A stretch of DNA of 64,000 nt from Limimonas halophila (GTDB taxonomy: Bacteria; Pseudomonadota; Alphaproteobacteria; Kiloniellales; Rhodovibrionaceae): the NCBI RefSeq assembly GCF_900100655.1, contig NZ_FNCE01000001.1, forward strand, positions 589,551-653,550, in the 5' to 3' direction. Under the pieces are notes generated by a model. It saw only the letters and a list, made by a program, of their open reading frames with translations, had not been told where the DNA came from and did not search any database. Below, piece by piece: positions 46,476 to 55,658 of this stretch. Positions within the stretch are counted from its first letter, which is position 1. Each line of letters opens with the position of its first letter. Both the position numbers and the translations under genes were made by a program.

Positions 46476-49094
46476 CTACCCGCGCTCGCCCGGCAACAGC
46501 GCCGCCACGCGCTCCCGCAGGGCCGTGGCCAGGGCGTCCGGGTCGCGGCTGCCGGCCTCGGCGGCGAGCGTGGCGGCTGATACCGGCTCGCCGAAGCGCA
46601 CGGTGACGGCCGTGGGCTTGGGCAACCGCGCGCCGCGCGGCATGGCGGCGAAGGTGCCCAAAATCGCGCACGGGACGACCGGGATGTCGCGGTCCTGAAG
46701 CAGCCGGCCCACGCCGGGCCGGAAGGGCTGGAGCCGGCCGTCGGGCGAGCGCCATTCCTCCGGGAACCAGACCAGGATGCGGTTTTGGTTCAGCGCCGCC
46801 TCCGCGGCGGCGAGGCTGGCGCCGGGCGCGCGGTCGTCCACCGGGAAGAGGCCGGCCAGCCGCGCCGCCGTGCGGCGCAGGCGCGTGCCGAAGAGGCGGT
46901 CGCGATCCGCGCCCCAGGCCAGGTGCCCGCGAAGCCGCCCCGGCAGCGCGGCGGTGAAGACGAAGGCGTCCAGATCGCTGACATGGTTGGGCGCCAGGAT
47001 CGCCGGCCCCGATGCCGGCAGCCGCTCCGGGCCCTCGACGCGCAGCCGGAACAGCCCGCCGCACAGTGCTTTCAACGTGCCGTGCGCCAGGGCCGCGGCG
47101 ATGCGTTCCCCGCGCGATTGCGGGTGTAGCCAGCGCTCGGCCTCCCGCGCGGCCTCGCGGCGCCGGCCGCCCTCCCGCGCGGGCGCGGCGTCGCGCACGG
47201 TTTGCAACAGCTCGCGCACGGTCACGGCCTGGGCCACGGCTTCCTCGGACAGTGCGACGCCGAACTTTTCCTCCAGCTCGAAGCCCATTTCGACCCAGGC
47301 GAGGGAGTCCACGCCCAGGTCGAGTTGCGGGCTGGTGTTCAGGCCCACGCTGTGGTTGGGAAAGCGCGCGTCCAGCCAGTCGAACACCCGCTTCACCGTC
47401 GGCTCGGCGAGCAGCGCCCGGTCGGCGTCGCTGGTGGGCTCGGTGGCGGCCGTGCGCTCGCCGCGCTGGGCGCGCGCCAGGATGGGCGGCAGCAGGTGGC
47501 GGCGGTACTTGCCCAGGTGCGTGCGCGGCAGTTCCTCGCGCGTGATCGCCCAGTCGCTCAGCCGCTCGTGCGGCGGCAGCTTGGCGCCCAGTTCCTGCAG
47601 GGACACACGGATGACGTCGCCGATGTTGGCGCCCGCGCCCGGCACGGCGGTCAGGTCCGGCACGATCAGGCCCACGAGCCGCCCGTCGTCCTCCAGCACG
47701 GCGATTTCGTGGATGTAGGGGCTCTGCGCGTAGACCCGCTCGACCGTTTCGGGCGCGATGTTCTTGCCGTCGGGCAGGACGATCATCTCCTTCGCCCGCC
47801 CGACGATGTGCAGGTAGCCGTCGGCGTCGAAGCGGCCCAGATCGCCGGTGCGGAAGGCGCCTTCCGCGTCGAAGGCCTCGGCGTTGGCGTCGGGGCGGTT
47901 CAAATAGCCCGGAAAGACGTTGGGCCCCTGGATGCGGACCTCGCCCGTGCCCTCGGCGTCCGGCCCGGCGATGGTGACGCGCACGCCGGGCGCGGGCAGG
48001 CCGGCGCTGCCAAGGCGCGCGCGGCCGGGCGGGTTGAAGGTGGAGATCGAGGCCGTCTCCACCAGCCCGTAGCCGGAGAGCACCATCCAGCCGAAGCCTT
48101 CCAGCGTCCACGCCGTGTCGGCGTCGAGTTTGGCCCCGCCCGAGGCCATGAGCCGCAGCTTTGGCGCCAGGCGCTTGTGCAGCGGCCACAGCAGCGTCCG
48201 CCCCCAGCGCACCCCGAACCGCCGCCGCAGCGAGGCCGACAGGCGCAGCACGCGGTAGAGCACGCGCTCGCTTGCGCCGCCCTCGCGCAGGCGCTGCGTC
48301 AGGCCGTTCGCCAGCGCCTGATACAGCCGCGGCACACCCACGACGATCGCCACCTCGCCCTCGCTGAGCGCGCGCCGGATCTCCGGGCCGCTGACGTCGC
48401 GGGGCAGCACGATCGTCGCGCCCGTGACCAGCGGCATCAGCATGCCGACGATGAAGGGGTAGGAGTGGTGGAGCGGGAGCGGCAGCAGCACGCGGTCGCC
48501 CGCCCCCAAGAGGTTCTGGGCGAGCAGGGCGTCCAGGTTGCTGGTGATGTTGCGGTGGGTCAGCGGCACGCCCTTGGGCCGCCCGGTGGTGCCCGAGGTG
48601 TAGAAGAGCGTCGCGGTGTCGTCGCCGCTCGGGTCGGGCAGGGGCGGCGGCTCGCCGTCCAGGTTCGAGATGGCCCGCGGGTCGTCCGGCGCGGCGTCGA
48701 ACAGCCAGACCGGCGTGTCCGCGGCGCCGGCCGCGGCCAGCATGTCCAGGTGCCCGCGCACCGTCAGGATGGCGCGCGCTTGCGCGTCCGCGAGCTGGTG
48801 GCCGAGCTGCTCGGCTGTCAGGTCGTTGTCCAGGGAGACGGCGACCGCCCCCGCCAGCAGAACCGCGATGCGGGCCGCGATCCAGTCCGGGCTGTTGGGC
48901 GCGTGGATGCCCACGTAGTGCCCCGGCGCGATGCCGTGCGCCCGCAGGCCGCCGGCGATGCGCCCGGCCCTGTGCGCTAGCTCCGCGTAAGTAACGGTGG
49001 CCGCGCCCTCGGCCCCGAACGCCAGGATCGCGGGGCGGTCGCCGCCCGCCGCCAGATGGCCGAGGCGCGCTTGCAGCGTGGCCGTGTCGCTCAT
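46476..49094 (-). CDS. acyl-AMP ligase / ACP / 1-acylglycerol-phosphate acyltransferase fusion
   Basis: This 872-residue protein has three modules. Residues 1-530 are an AMP-forming acyl ligase with LFYTSGTTGRPKGV (163-176), GYGLVET and TGDLGRFDADGYLHIVGRAKE. Residues 555-640 are an acyl carrier domain with pantetheine serine S597 in LDLGVDSLAW. Residues 670-872 are a PlsC-type acyltransferase with NHVSDLD (703-709) and FPEEWRS in place of FPEGTRS. It could activate a fatty acid, hold it on its own carrier and transfer it to a lysolipid, much like E. coli Aas but with a built-in ACP. It follows the slipin stop by 3 bp. Confidence 0.9.
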   Translation of the reverse strand: MSDTATLQARLGHLAAGGDRPAILAFGAEGAATVTYAELAHRAGRIAGGLRAHGIAPGHYVGIHAPNSPDWIAARIAVLLAGAVAVSLDNDLTAEQLGHQLADAQARAILTVRGHLDMLAAAGAADTPVWLFDAAPDDPRAISNLDGEPPPLPDPSGDDTATLFYTSGTTGRPKGVPLTHRNITSNLDALLAQNLLGAGDRVLLPLPLHHSYPFIVGMLMPLVTGATIVLPRDVSGPEIRRALSEGEVAIVVGVPRLYQALANGLTQRLREGGASERVLYRVLRLSASLRRRFGVRWGRTLLWPLHKRLAPKLRLMASGGAKLDADTAWTLEGFGWMVLSGYGLVETASISTFNPPGRARLGSAGLPAPGVRVTIAGPDAEGTGEVRIQGPNVFPGYLNRPDANAEAFDAEGAFRTGDLGRFDADGYLHIVGRAKEMIVLPDGKNIAPETVERVYAQSPYIHEIAVLEDDGRLVGLIVPDLTAVPGAGANIGDVIRVSLQELGAKLPPHERLSDWAITREELPRTHLGKYRRHLLPPILARAQRGERTAATEPTSDADRALLAEPTVKRVFDWLDARFPNHSVGLNTSPQLDLGVDSLAWVEMGFELEEKFGVALSEEAVAQAVTVRELLQTVRDAAPAREGGRRREAAREAERWLHPQSRGERIAAALAHGTLKALCGGLFRLRVEGPERLPASGPAILAPNHVSDLDAFVFTAALPGRLRGHLAWGADRDRLFGTRLRRTAARLAGLFPVDDRAPGASLAAAEAALNQNRILVWFPEEWRSPDGRLQPFRPGVGRLLQDRDIPVVPCAILGTFAAMPRGARLPKPTAVTVRFGEPVSAATLAAEAGSRDPDALATALRERVAALLPGERG

Positions 49095-49097
49095 GCC

Positions 49098-49868
49098 CTA
49101 CCGCGCGGAGGAGCCGCCGAAGCCGCTGGTCAGGCCCTTGATGAACTCCATGGGGAAGGGGAAGACGATCGTGGAGGTCTTGTCGCCCGCGATGTCCTGC
49201 AGCGAGGAGAGGTAGCGCAGCTGCATGGCGTTGGGCTGCTCGCCCAGCTTTTCCGCGGCCTCCACCAGCTTTTGCGCGGCCTGCTGTTCGCCCTCGGCGT
49301 TGATGACGCGGGCGCGGCGCTCGCGCTCGGCCTCGGCCTGCTTGGCGATGGCGCGGATCATGGAGTCGTCCAGGTCGACGTGCTTGATCTCCACGTTGGC
49401 GACCTTGATGCCCCACTTGTCCGTCTGTGCGTCCAGGATTTCCTGAATGTCGCGGTTGAGCTTGTCGCGCTCGGACAGCATCTCGTCCAGTTCGTGCTTG
49501 CCGAGCACGGAGCGCAGGGTGGTCTGCGCCAGCTCGCTGGTGGCGCGCTGGAAGTTCTCCACCTCGATGATGGCGTTGCGCGGCTCGATGACGCGGAAGT
49601 AAATGACCGCGTTCACCTTCACCGAGACGTTGTCCTGGCTGATGACGTCCTGGCTGGGCACGTCCTGGGTGATCGTGCGCAGATCCACGCGCACCATCTG
49701 CTGGATGACGGGGATGATGATCAGAAAGCCCGGTCCCTTCACCCCGGTGAACCGGCCGAGCGTGAAGACCACGCCGCGCTCGTACTCGCGCAGGATGTTG
49801 ATGGCGGAGGCGAGGAAGGCGATCACCAGCGCGGCGATCACCGCAAAGATCACGACGTTGGTTGCCAT
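49098..49868 (-). CDS. slipin (SPFH/stomatin-like membrane protein)
   Basis: The 256-residue protein has one N-terminal membrane helix (about 4-26) followed by an SPFH domain: [42 protein letters not shown], and [19 protein letters not shown]. The C-terminal helix is Glu/Ala-rich ([19 protein letters not shown]). Slipins form membrane-bound oligomers and are generally encoded beside an NfeD protease, as here, where the two genes overlap by 19 bp. The proteolysis of a slipin by its NfeD partner is known in Pyrococcus. The membrane role here is inferred. Confidence 0.94.
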   Translation of the reverse strand: MATNVVIFAVIAALVIAFLASAINILREYERGVVFTLGRFTGVKGPGFLIIIPVIQQMVRVDLRTITQDVPSQDVISQDNVSVKVNAVIYFRVIEPRNAIIEVENFQRATSELAQTTLRSVLGKHELDEMLSERDKLNRDIQEILDAQTDKWGIKVANVEIKHVDLDDSMIRAIAKQAEAERERRARVINAEGEQQAAQKLVEAAEKLGEQPNAMQLRYLSSLQDIAGDKTSTIVFPFPMEFIKGLTSGFGGSSAR

Positions 49869-51322
49869 GGCGCTTCTCCGGGCTGTTGCGTGGGCGGGGC
49901 CGGTTCGACCGTGAGGGTGAGGCCCTCGGCCGCCGTGACGCGGACCTGTTGGCCCGCTTCGAGGTCGGCGGGGCCGCGCGCGTTCCAGTACTCCCCCGAG
50001 ATCACGACACGCCCGTGCCCGGCGGACCATTCGTCCACCCGGGCGAGCGTGCCCACGATCGTTTCGCGGCCCGTCGCCAAGGGGCGCGTCTGGGCGCGGG
50101 CGAGGTAGCCGATCAGCAGCACGAGGATGAGGCCGGTCGTCGCGGTGACCCCCGCGACCGTCCAGTAGGACAGCTCGAAGTAGGGCGAGTCCGTCTCGAA
50201 CAGCATCGTGGCGCCGAGCGCGAACGCGGCGATCCCGCCCAGGCCGAGCGCGCCGAACGAGGGCGCGAAGGCTTCGCCCACCATGAAGGCGATGCCGACC
50301 AGGATGAGCGCCAGCCCCGCGTAGCTCACCGGCAGGACGTTGAGCGCGTAGAGCCCGATCAGCAGGCAGATCACGCCCAGCACGCCGGGCACGATGGCGC
50401 CGGGGTTCGACAGCTCGAAGATCAGGCCGTAGACGCCCACCATCATGAAGATGAAGGCCACGTTCGGGTCCGTGATCGTGGCGAGCAGCTTGTCCCGCCA
50501 GTCCATCGGCTTTTCCGTGACCTGCGCGTCCTTTGTGGCCAGCGTCACGTCCTGCTTGCCCACCTCGATCGTTCGGCCGTCGATCTTGGCGAGCAGGTCC
50601 GCGACGTCCGTGGCGAGCAGGTCCGCGACGTTCTGCTCCACGGCCTTGTCGGAGGTCAGCGTCGCCGCCTCGCGCACGGCCTTTTCGCCCCAGTCCGCGT
50701 TTCGCCCACGCAGGTCCGCCAGGGCGCGGATGTAGGCCACGGCGTCGTTGACCGCCTTGGCGCGCTTGGCGTCGCCGTCGCTCGGGGCGGTCTCGTCCGT
50801 CTGCTCGCCCTCCTCGCCCTGCTGGCCGTCCTCCTTCGCGGGGTCTTCCCCGTTCCCGCCGCCGGGGTTCTCGCCGCCACCGCCGCCGGGCATGGGCGAG
50901 GAACCGCCGCCCATCTGGACGGGCGTGGCCGCGCCGAGCGTGGTTCCCGGCGCCATCGCCGCGACGTGGCTGGCGTAGAGGATGTAGGTTCCGGCGCTAG
51001 CCGCGCGTGCCCCGCGCGGTGCCACGTAGGTCGCAACCGGAATGGGGGCGGCCAGGATCTTGTCGATGATGGACCGCATGCTGGTGCTGAGCCCGCCCGG
51101 CGTGTTCAGCCGCAGCACCACGATGCTGGCCCCGTTTTCGGCGGCCTCGTCGATGCCGTCGCGGATGTAGCCGGCGGAGGCCGGGCCGATCGGGCCGTCG
51201 ACGGTGAGGACCGTGGCGCGCGGCGGCGGGTCGGCGCCGGACGCGGAGTCCTCGGCCGCAGGCACCGCCTGCAGCGCCAGACCGGCCAGAAGAGCGACGA
51301 CCCAGAGCGCGCGAAACCACAT
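49850..51322 (-). CDS. NfeD-family membrane serine protease
   Basis: The 490-residue protein has a signal peptide (about 1-22), a ClpP-like protease domain with [14 protein letters not shown] and nucleophile S109 in [14 protein letters not shown], four to five membrane helices (about 285-405) and a C-terminal OB-fold NfeD domain. The likely catalytic lysine is K189. Between them lies an unusual 50-residue linker (138-188) very rich in Gly, Glu and Pro. It is the first gene of nfeD-slipin-acyl ligase. ATG at 51322 gives a clean signal peptide; the frame extends to 51364. Confidence 0.92.
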   Translation of the reverse strand: MWFRALWVVALLAGLALQAVPAAEDSASGADPPPRATVLTVDGPIGPASAGYIRDGIDEAAENGASIVVLRLNTPGGLSTSMRSIIDKILAAPIPVATYVAPRGARAASAGTYILYASHVAAMAPGTTLGAATPVQMGGGSSPMPGGGGGENPGGGNGEDPAKEDGQQGEEGEQTDETAPSDGDAKRAKAVNDAVAYIRALADLRGRNADWGEKAVREAATLTSDKAVEQNVADLLATDVADLLAKIDGRTIEVGKQDVTLATKDAQVTEKPMDWRDKLLATITDPNVAFIFMMVGVYGLIFELSNPGAIVPGVLGVICLLIGLYALNVLPVSYAGLALILVGIAFMVGEAFAPSFGALGLGGIAAFALGATMLFETDSPYFELSYWTVAGVTATTGLILVLLIGYLARAQTRPLATGRETIVGTLARVDEWSAGHGRVVISGEYWNARGPADLEAGQQVRVTAAEGLTLTVEPAPPTQQPGEAPWQPTS

Positions 51323-51503
51323 ACGGGAATCGTATAGAGCGCGGCGACGGCGGGTAAACCGCACCTGTCCGAAGGACCCGCCGGATTCCCCGGCATTCCG
51401 GGCTTGCGCGGTGGTGGCTCACCCGTTCGGGGTACTCGCGGCCCGCGCGCGGGCGTGGCATCTTGTCGGAAGGTCCCGTTCCCGGGACAAGGGAGGTGCG
51501 CCG

Positions 51504-51935
51504 ATGCGGGTTCACGACATCCTGGAGCGAAAGGGCCGCCACGTAACCACCGTGGCGCCGGAGACGTCCGTGCTGGAGGTGGCGGGTATCCTGCGCCGCC
51601 AAGGCATCGGGGCGGTGGTGGTCGCCGCGCCGGATGGGCGCATCGCCGGCATCCTGTCCGAGCGCGACCTCGTGCACGCGCTGGGCGACGACGGCGCGGC
51701 GCTGAGCGGCCGGACCGCGCGCGAGCTGATGACCGAGCGCGTCACCACCTGCTCGCCGCGCGACGACGTGAACGACGTCCTGCGCACGATGACCGAGGGG
51801 CGCTTCCGCCACGTCCCCGTCGTCGAGGACGGGGCGCTCAGCGCCATCGTCTCCATCGGCGACATCGTGAAGGCGCGCATCGAGGATCTGGAGCACGAAA
51901 AGAACGCGCTGCACAGCTACGTTCTGGGCGGGTGA
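51504..51935 (+). CDS. tandem CBS-domain protein
   Basis: The 143-residue protein is a single CBS pair: TVAPETSVLEVAGILRRQGI with GILSERDLVHAL, and TCSPRDDVNDVLRTMTEGRF with VSIGDIVKARI. Such stand-alone Bateman modules bind adenine nucleotides and regulate partner proteins, which are unknown here. GGGAGG lies about 10 bases before the ATG. It diverges from nfeD and converges on the lipoprotein gene of the transporter operon, leaving 7 bp. Confidence 0.93.
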   Translation: MRVHDILERKGRHVTTVAPETSVLEVAGILRRQGIGAVVVAAPDGRIAGILSERDLVHALGDDGAALSGRTARELMTERVTTCSPRDDVNDVLRTMTEGRFRHVPVVEDGALSAIVSIGDIVKARIEDLEHEKNALHSYVLGG

Positions 51936-51942
51936 TCCGCAG

Positions 51943-52566
51943 TCATTCGCGCCGTTGGGCGCGGACGGCCTCGGCCAGATCGTCCAGAAAACGCCCGGTG
52001 ATCCGGGTGAGAGCCTTTTGTGCGGCCTCGACCGCGGCGCCGACGTCCGTCGAGCCGACCGCCTCGCGTGCGCTGTAGGTTCCCACGTGCAGCGTGGTCC
52101 GGTCGCGGGCGCGCACGACTGCCAGGTCCACCCCCACGGTCACGGCCGAGTCCGCCCCGGCGCGGTGGTGGCGCAATTCCAGCAGCCGGCCGGTGATGCG
52201 GTAGCGGGCGTCGCTGCGCGTCTCCGGCGTGATGACGCGTTCGGCGGCGCCCGACTGCCGCAGGGCGGTGACGACGGCGTCACGCACCTGGACTGTCGGG
52301 GGCTCCAGCCAGTAGTGATAGCTGTACTGCTGTAGCGCCGGCCCGCCGCCGTCGGCGTAGAGGATGGCCTGATCCCCCGTCAGCCCGGCGGCGGCGAGGT
52401 TCGTAACTTCCACCGTTCCTGCCAGAAGCGGCTGGCCGTAGCGCCGGCCCGCGTCCCCGATCGTGAGCGGATAGTAGCGGTCGTAGGGGGCCGGGTCCGC
52501 CACGCAGCCGCCCAGCCCCAGGACCGCGGCCAGCGCGAGAAGGGTGAACCGCGCGCGCATCGTCAT
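51943..52566 (-). CDS. ABC-transport auxiliary lipoprotein (PqiC-like)
   Basis: The 207-residue protein starts with a lipoprotein signal peptide (lipobox LGGC, C21) and then the ABC_trans_aux fold: YYPLTIGDAGRR, EVTNLAAAGLTGDQAILYADG, YSYHYWLEPPTVQVRDAVVTAL and RYRITGRLLELRH. Such lipoproteins sit in the outer membrane beside MCE-type lipid transporters (as PqiC with PqiAB). Its ATG overlaps the MlaD stop by four bases. It is the last of seven packed genes, and probably receives lipid from, or docks, the MCE protein. Confidence 0.9.
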   Translation of the reverse strand: MTMRARFTLLALAAVLGLGGCVADPAPYDRYYPLTIGDAGRRYGQPLLAGTVEVTNLAAAGLTGDQAILYADGGGPALQQYSYHYWLEPPTVQVRDAVVTALRQSGAAERVITPETRSDARYRITGRLLELRHHRAGADSAVTVGVDLAVVRARDRTTLHVGTYSAREAVGSTDVGAAVEAAQKALTRITGRFLDDLAEAVRAQRRE

Positions 52567-53618
52567 CGCTCGGCCCCCGGCCCCTCGCGGCCCCGCAACA
52601 GCAGGGAGGGGTCGCGGCGGATCTGGCGGGTGAACTCGTTCATGTTCCGGCTGGTGCCTTCCAGGTTGTTGGTGATCGCGTCGATGTGGCGGGCGATCGT
52701 GTCCAGGGTGTGCTGGAGATCGCGCACACTCGACCGCACGGCATCGCCGTTCGCCTCCACCTGGTCGTTGAGGTTGGTCGCCAGGGTGTTGAGCTCGGCC
52801 TGCGTCGCGCGAAGCTCGCTGGCCAAGGTGGTAAAGCGCGCCGAGAAGGTCCGAAGGTTGGCCAGGCTCCGGCGGATGCGCTCGCGGTTTTCGCCGCTGA
52901 GCACGTCGGCGTTCAGCTTCTCGCTGGCGGCGGCGAGGTCGTCCAGCCCGCGCGTGACGTCGCCGGACGTCTCCGCGTCCAGCATCTCGCGGTTCATGCG
53001 CCGGGAGAGCGCGCGCAGCTCGCGGGCGATCGCGGGCCCGTCCTCGGCCAGCGCCCGTGTCGCGGTTTTCAGGTTTTCCGCGATCCGGGGCGCGTTGCCC
53101 TCGGTGGCGGTGCTCAGCGCCCTGGCGGCCCCCCGCACCCGGCTCAGCAGCGGTTCCAGCCCGCCCGCGCTGAGCTGGTTGATCTGCGAGGCGACGTTGG
53201 AGACGGCCGTGAAGAGGTCGGCGGACGCGCCGGGCTCGATGCGCGCCCCCGGCGGCAGGGTCTCCCCGGCGTCGCCGCCCCGGATCTGGATGTTCACCCC
53301 GCCGAGCAGGCTGGATGTGGCGATCGTCGCCGTGCTGTCGCGGGGGATGGGAAAGTCCCTCTCCAGCGCCATCTCCACGCGGAAGCGGATCCGGCCCGCC
53401 CGCTTGCGCGGCTCGATCGCCGTAACCTCGCCGATGCGGTAGCCCTGGAACTGCACGGCCGTCCCGGCGCGCACACCGCCCACGTTGTCGTATTCCGTGA
53501 AGTAGGTTTCCCGGGGCGTCGTGCTGCCGCTGAGCACGGCGAAGAAGGCCACGAACGCCGCGACCACGATCACGACGAACAGCCCGACGGCGATGTAATT
53601 GATGCGGTTGCTGCGCAT
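52563..53618 (-). CDS. MlaD-type MCE-domain substrate-binding protein
   Basis: The 351-residue protein has an N-terminal membrane anchor (about 8-30) and one MCE domain (about 38-115: FTEYDNVGGVRAGTAVQFQGYRIGEV). A long periplasmic helical region (about 130-345) follows, rich in Ala/Arg/Asn heptad-like repeats such as LRATQAELNTLATNL. MCE proteins form hexameric rings that shuttle lipids across the periplasm; a long helical tail can extend a tunnel toward the outer membrane. It lies 39 bp after the ATPase gene and overlaps the lipoprotein gene. Confidence 0.93.
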   Translation of the reverse strand: MRSNRINYIAVGLFVVIVVAAFVAFFAVLSGSTTPRETYFTEYDNVGGVRAGTAVQFQGYRIGEVTAIEPRKRAGRIRFRVEMALERDFPIPRDSTATIATSSLLGGVNIQIRGGDAGETLPPGARIEPGASADLFTAVSNVASQINQLSAGGLEPLLSRVRGAARALSTATEGNAPRIAENLKTATRALAEDGPAIARELRALSRRMNREMLDAETSGDVTRGLDDLAAASEKLNADVLSGENRERIRRSLANLRTFSARFTTLASELRATQAELNTLATNLNDQVEANGDAVRSSVRDLQHTLDTIARHIDAITNNLEGTSRNMNEFTRQIRRDPSLLLRGREGPGAER

Positions 53619-53657
53619 GCGGGGCGGGTATCCTGGGGCTGGCCGCGTCGCGCCGGC

Positions 53658-54491
53658 TTACAGGAGGTCGCCGGTGAGCCGTTCCAGATAGGCGTCCGGG
53701 TCGATCTCGGGCACCTGGACGCGGCGGTTCAGCAGATCCTGCACGCGCCGGTCCGGGCATGCCCGGACGTTGTCGACGGTGTCCACGATCAGCACCTCCC
53801 CACGGTCGATGACGCAGATACGGTCCGCAATCGCGAAGGCTGACTCCAGTTCGTGGGTGACGACAACGACCGTCATGCCGAACGCCGCGCGCAGATCCAG
53901 GATGAGCCGGTCGATCGCCGAGGCGACGATCGGGTCCAGCCCTGCGGAGGGCTCGTCGCAGAAGAGGATCGAGGGGTCCATCGCGATCGCCCGCGCGAGC
54001 GCGGCGCGTTTGGTCATGCCGCCCGAAAGCTGGGCGGGCATGCGCTCTTCCGCGCCGGCGAGGTTCACCACCTCCATCTTCATGCGGACCATGATCCGCA
54101 TCGTGGCTTCGTCTAGGTCGGTGTGTTCCTGTAAGGGCAGCATGATGTTCTCGCCCACCGTCATGGACGAAAACAGCGCGCCGCCCTGGAAGGCGACGCC
54201 CATGCGGCAGCGCAGCTTGGTCAAGTCCGGCTGCGAAAGCTCCGCGATGTCGTTGTCGAGGATCCGAACCGTGCCCGAGGTGGGCGGCAGCAGGCCGAGC
54301 AGGTGGTAGAGCAGCGTCGACTTGCCGCTGCCCGAAGCGCCCATGATCACCATGACCTCGCCGGGGCGCACGCTCAGGCTCACGTCGTTGAGCACGCGCA
54401 TCTCGCCGTAGTGCGTGGTCAGGTGCTCCACCGAGATGACGGGGGCGTCCGCAACGGGGAGCGGGGTGGTATGCGGGGCACGGTCCGTCAT
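53658..54491 (-). CDS. MlaF-type ABC transporter ATP-binding protein (second set)
   Basis: The 277-residue ATPase has Walker A GASGSGKST (51-59), Q-loop GVAFQGGALFSSMTV, signature LSGGMTKRAALARA and Walker B ILFCDEPSAGLDP, with switch His in VVVTHELESAF. A C-terminal extension (NRRVQVPEIDPDAYLERLT) resembles the MlaF tail that contacts partner subunits. In E. coli this subunit is bound by the STAS protein MlaB; here a STAS gene lies two genes upstream. It starts 4 bp after the permease stop. Confidence 0.92.
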   Translation of the reverse strand: MTDRAPHTTPLPVADAPVISVEHLTTHYGEMRVLNDVSLSVRPGEVMVIMGASGSGKSTLLYHLLGLLPPTSGTVRILDNDIAELSQPDLTKLRCRMGVAFQGGALFSSMTVGENIMLPLQEHTDLDEATMRIMVRMKMEVVNLAGAEERMPAQLSGGMTKRAALARAIAMDPSILFCDEPSAGLDPIVASAIDRLILDLRAAFGMTVVVVTHELESAFAIADRICVIDRGEVLIVDTVDNVRACPDRRVQDLLNRRVQVPEIDPDAYLERLTGDLL

Positions 54492-54495
54492 GGCG

Positions 54496-55308
54496 TCACC
54501 GCGTCAGGATGAAGGCGAACACCATGTCGGTGAAGACGATCACACTGATCGCCTGCACCACCGAGCGCGTGGTTGCGCGGCCGACGCCCTCAGCGCCGCC
54601 GGTGACCGAGGCACCGTTCACGACGCCCACGAGCGTGATGAGCACGGCGAAGATCACGCTCTTGCCCAGCCCGTGAAACACGTCGTCCACGCGTGTCGCC
54701 AGCAACACCCGGTCGAGGTAGGTCGGCATCGTCATGTCCAGCTCGGCCACGACGAAAAGGCCTGCGCCGGCCACCGCCATCATCTCCGACCAGAAGGTGA
54801 GCAGCGGCACCATCACCAGCATTGCCACCAGCGCCGGGCTTACCAGGTAGCGCACGGGGGCGATGCCCATGACCCGTAGCGCGTCGATTTCCTGGCTGAT
54901 GCGCATCGTGCCGATGCGCGCCGTCAGCGCCGACCCCGAGCGCCCCGCGACCAGCACGGCCGTGATCAGCGGCCCGAACTCGCGGAAGACCGAGAGCGCG
55001 ATGCCCGTGGTGACGCGCGCCTCCGCCCCGAACGCGCGCAGGGAGTGAATGCCCTGGATCGCGAGCATGATGCCGATCGCCACCGACAGGATGGTGACGA
55101 TCGGCAGGGCCAGCACGCCGATCTCCATGCCCTGGCGCACGATCTGGCTGACATGGACGGGCTGGCGGCGGAAGGCACCCATCACCAGCCACATCACGCT
55201 TTCCGCCAGGAGCGTTGCGGCGTAGCCGATCTCCGCCAGCCGCGCGGCCGTGCCGCGGCCGATGCGTTCCAGCGGACCGGCCGGCGTATCGCTGCTCGGC
55301 GTGCTCAC
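54496..55308 (-). CDS. MlaE-type ABC transporter permease (second set)
   Basis: The 270-residue permease has an amphipathic N-terminal interface helix (about 13-35) and five to six membrane helices. MlaE hallmarks are VLALPIVTILSVAIGIMLAIQ, REFGPLITAVLVAGRSGSALTARIG (the following RISQEIDALRVMGI lies on the cytoplasmic side), and the C-terminal GRATTRSVVQAISVIVFTDM. It is a different paralogue from the 23.4-kb MlaE. Its ATG overlaps the STAS gene stop by four bases. Confidence 0.93.
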   Translation of the reverse strand: MSTPSSDTPAGPLERIGRGTAARLAEIGYAATLLAESVMWLVMGAFRRQPVHVSQIVRQGMEIGVLALPIVTILSVAIGIMLAIQGIHSLRAFGAEARVTTGIALSVFREFGPLITAVLVAGRSGSALTARIGTMRISQEIDALRVMGIAPVRYLVSPALVAMLVMVPLLTFWSEMMAVAGAGLFVVAELDMTMPTYLDRVLLATRVDDVFHGLGKSVIFAVLITLVGVVNGASVTGGAEGVGRATTRSVVQAISVIVFTDMVFAFILTR

Positions 55309-55658
55309 GCGTCCTCCCCCGCGGCGGCGGCCACGGTGTCGTAGATCCAGAACACCCGGTCGAGCTGGGCGATGCGCATCACGCGCATCGCGGAGTCCGG
55401 AACCGCGGCCAGGCGGAAGCGCTGATCTCGCGTGCGGGCGCGTTGAAAGGCTTCGATCAGGCTGGCGATGCCGGAGGAATCGATGTAGTTCACGCCCGCC
55501 ATGTCCACGATCACGTGGGCGCCCGCGTTCACGGCCTTGAGCAGCGCGTGCCGCAGGTCGTTGGAGACGTGGAGGTCGATCTCCCCGCGCGGCCGGATCA
55601 CGGTGTAACCGTGCCGCTGCTCCGTCTGCACGTCGATCTGGCGCCGCATGGCCGGCAT
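55305..55658 (-). CDS. STAS-domain protein (anti-sigma-antagonist/MlaB-like)
   Basis: The 117-residue protein is a single STAS domain: YTVIRPRGEIDLHVSNDLRH, then VIVDMAGVNYIDSSGIASLI with the phosphorylatable serine pair S61-S62 in the DSSG motif known from SpoIIAA/RsbV. Two readings are possible. It may be an RsbV-like switch phosphorylated by the kinase encoded just upstream, or an MlaB-like subunit of the transporter downstream, or both. Its ATG shares a base with the kinase stop (TGATG), and its stop overlaps the permease ATG. Confidence 0.9.
   Translation of the reverse strand: MPAMRRQIDVQTEQRHGYTVIRPRGEIDLHVSNDLRHALLKAVNAGAHVIVDMAGVNYIDSSGIASLIEAFQRARTRDQRFRLAAVPDSAMRVMRIAQLDRVFWIYDTVAAAAGEDA

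Noticed and set aside
46405..49416. Second minus-strand frame of about 1000 codons overlapping the acyl-ligase fusion
   Set aside because: It is an out-of-frame reading of the real gene, Arg/Ala/Gly-rich, with no domain.
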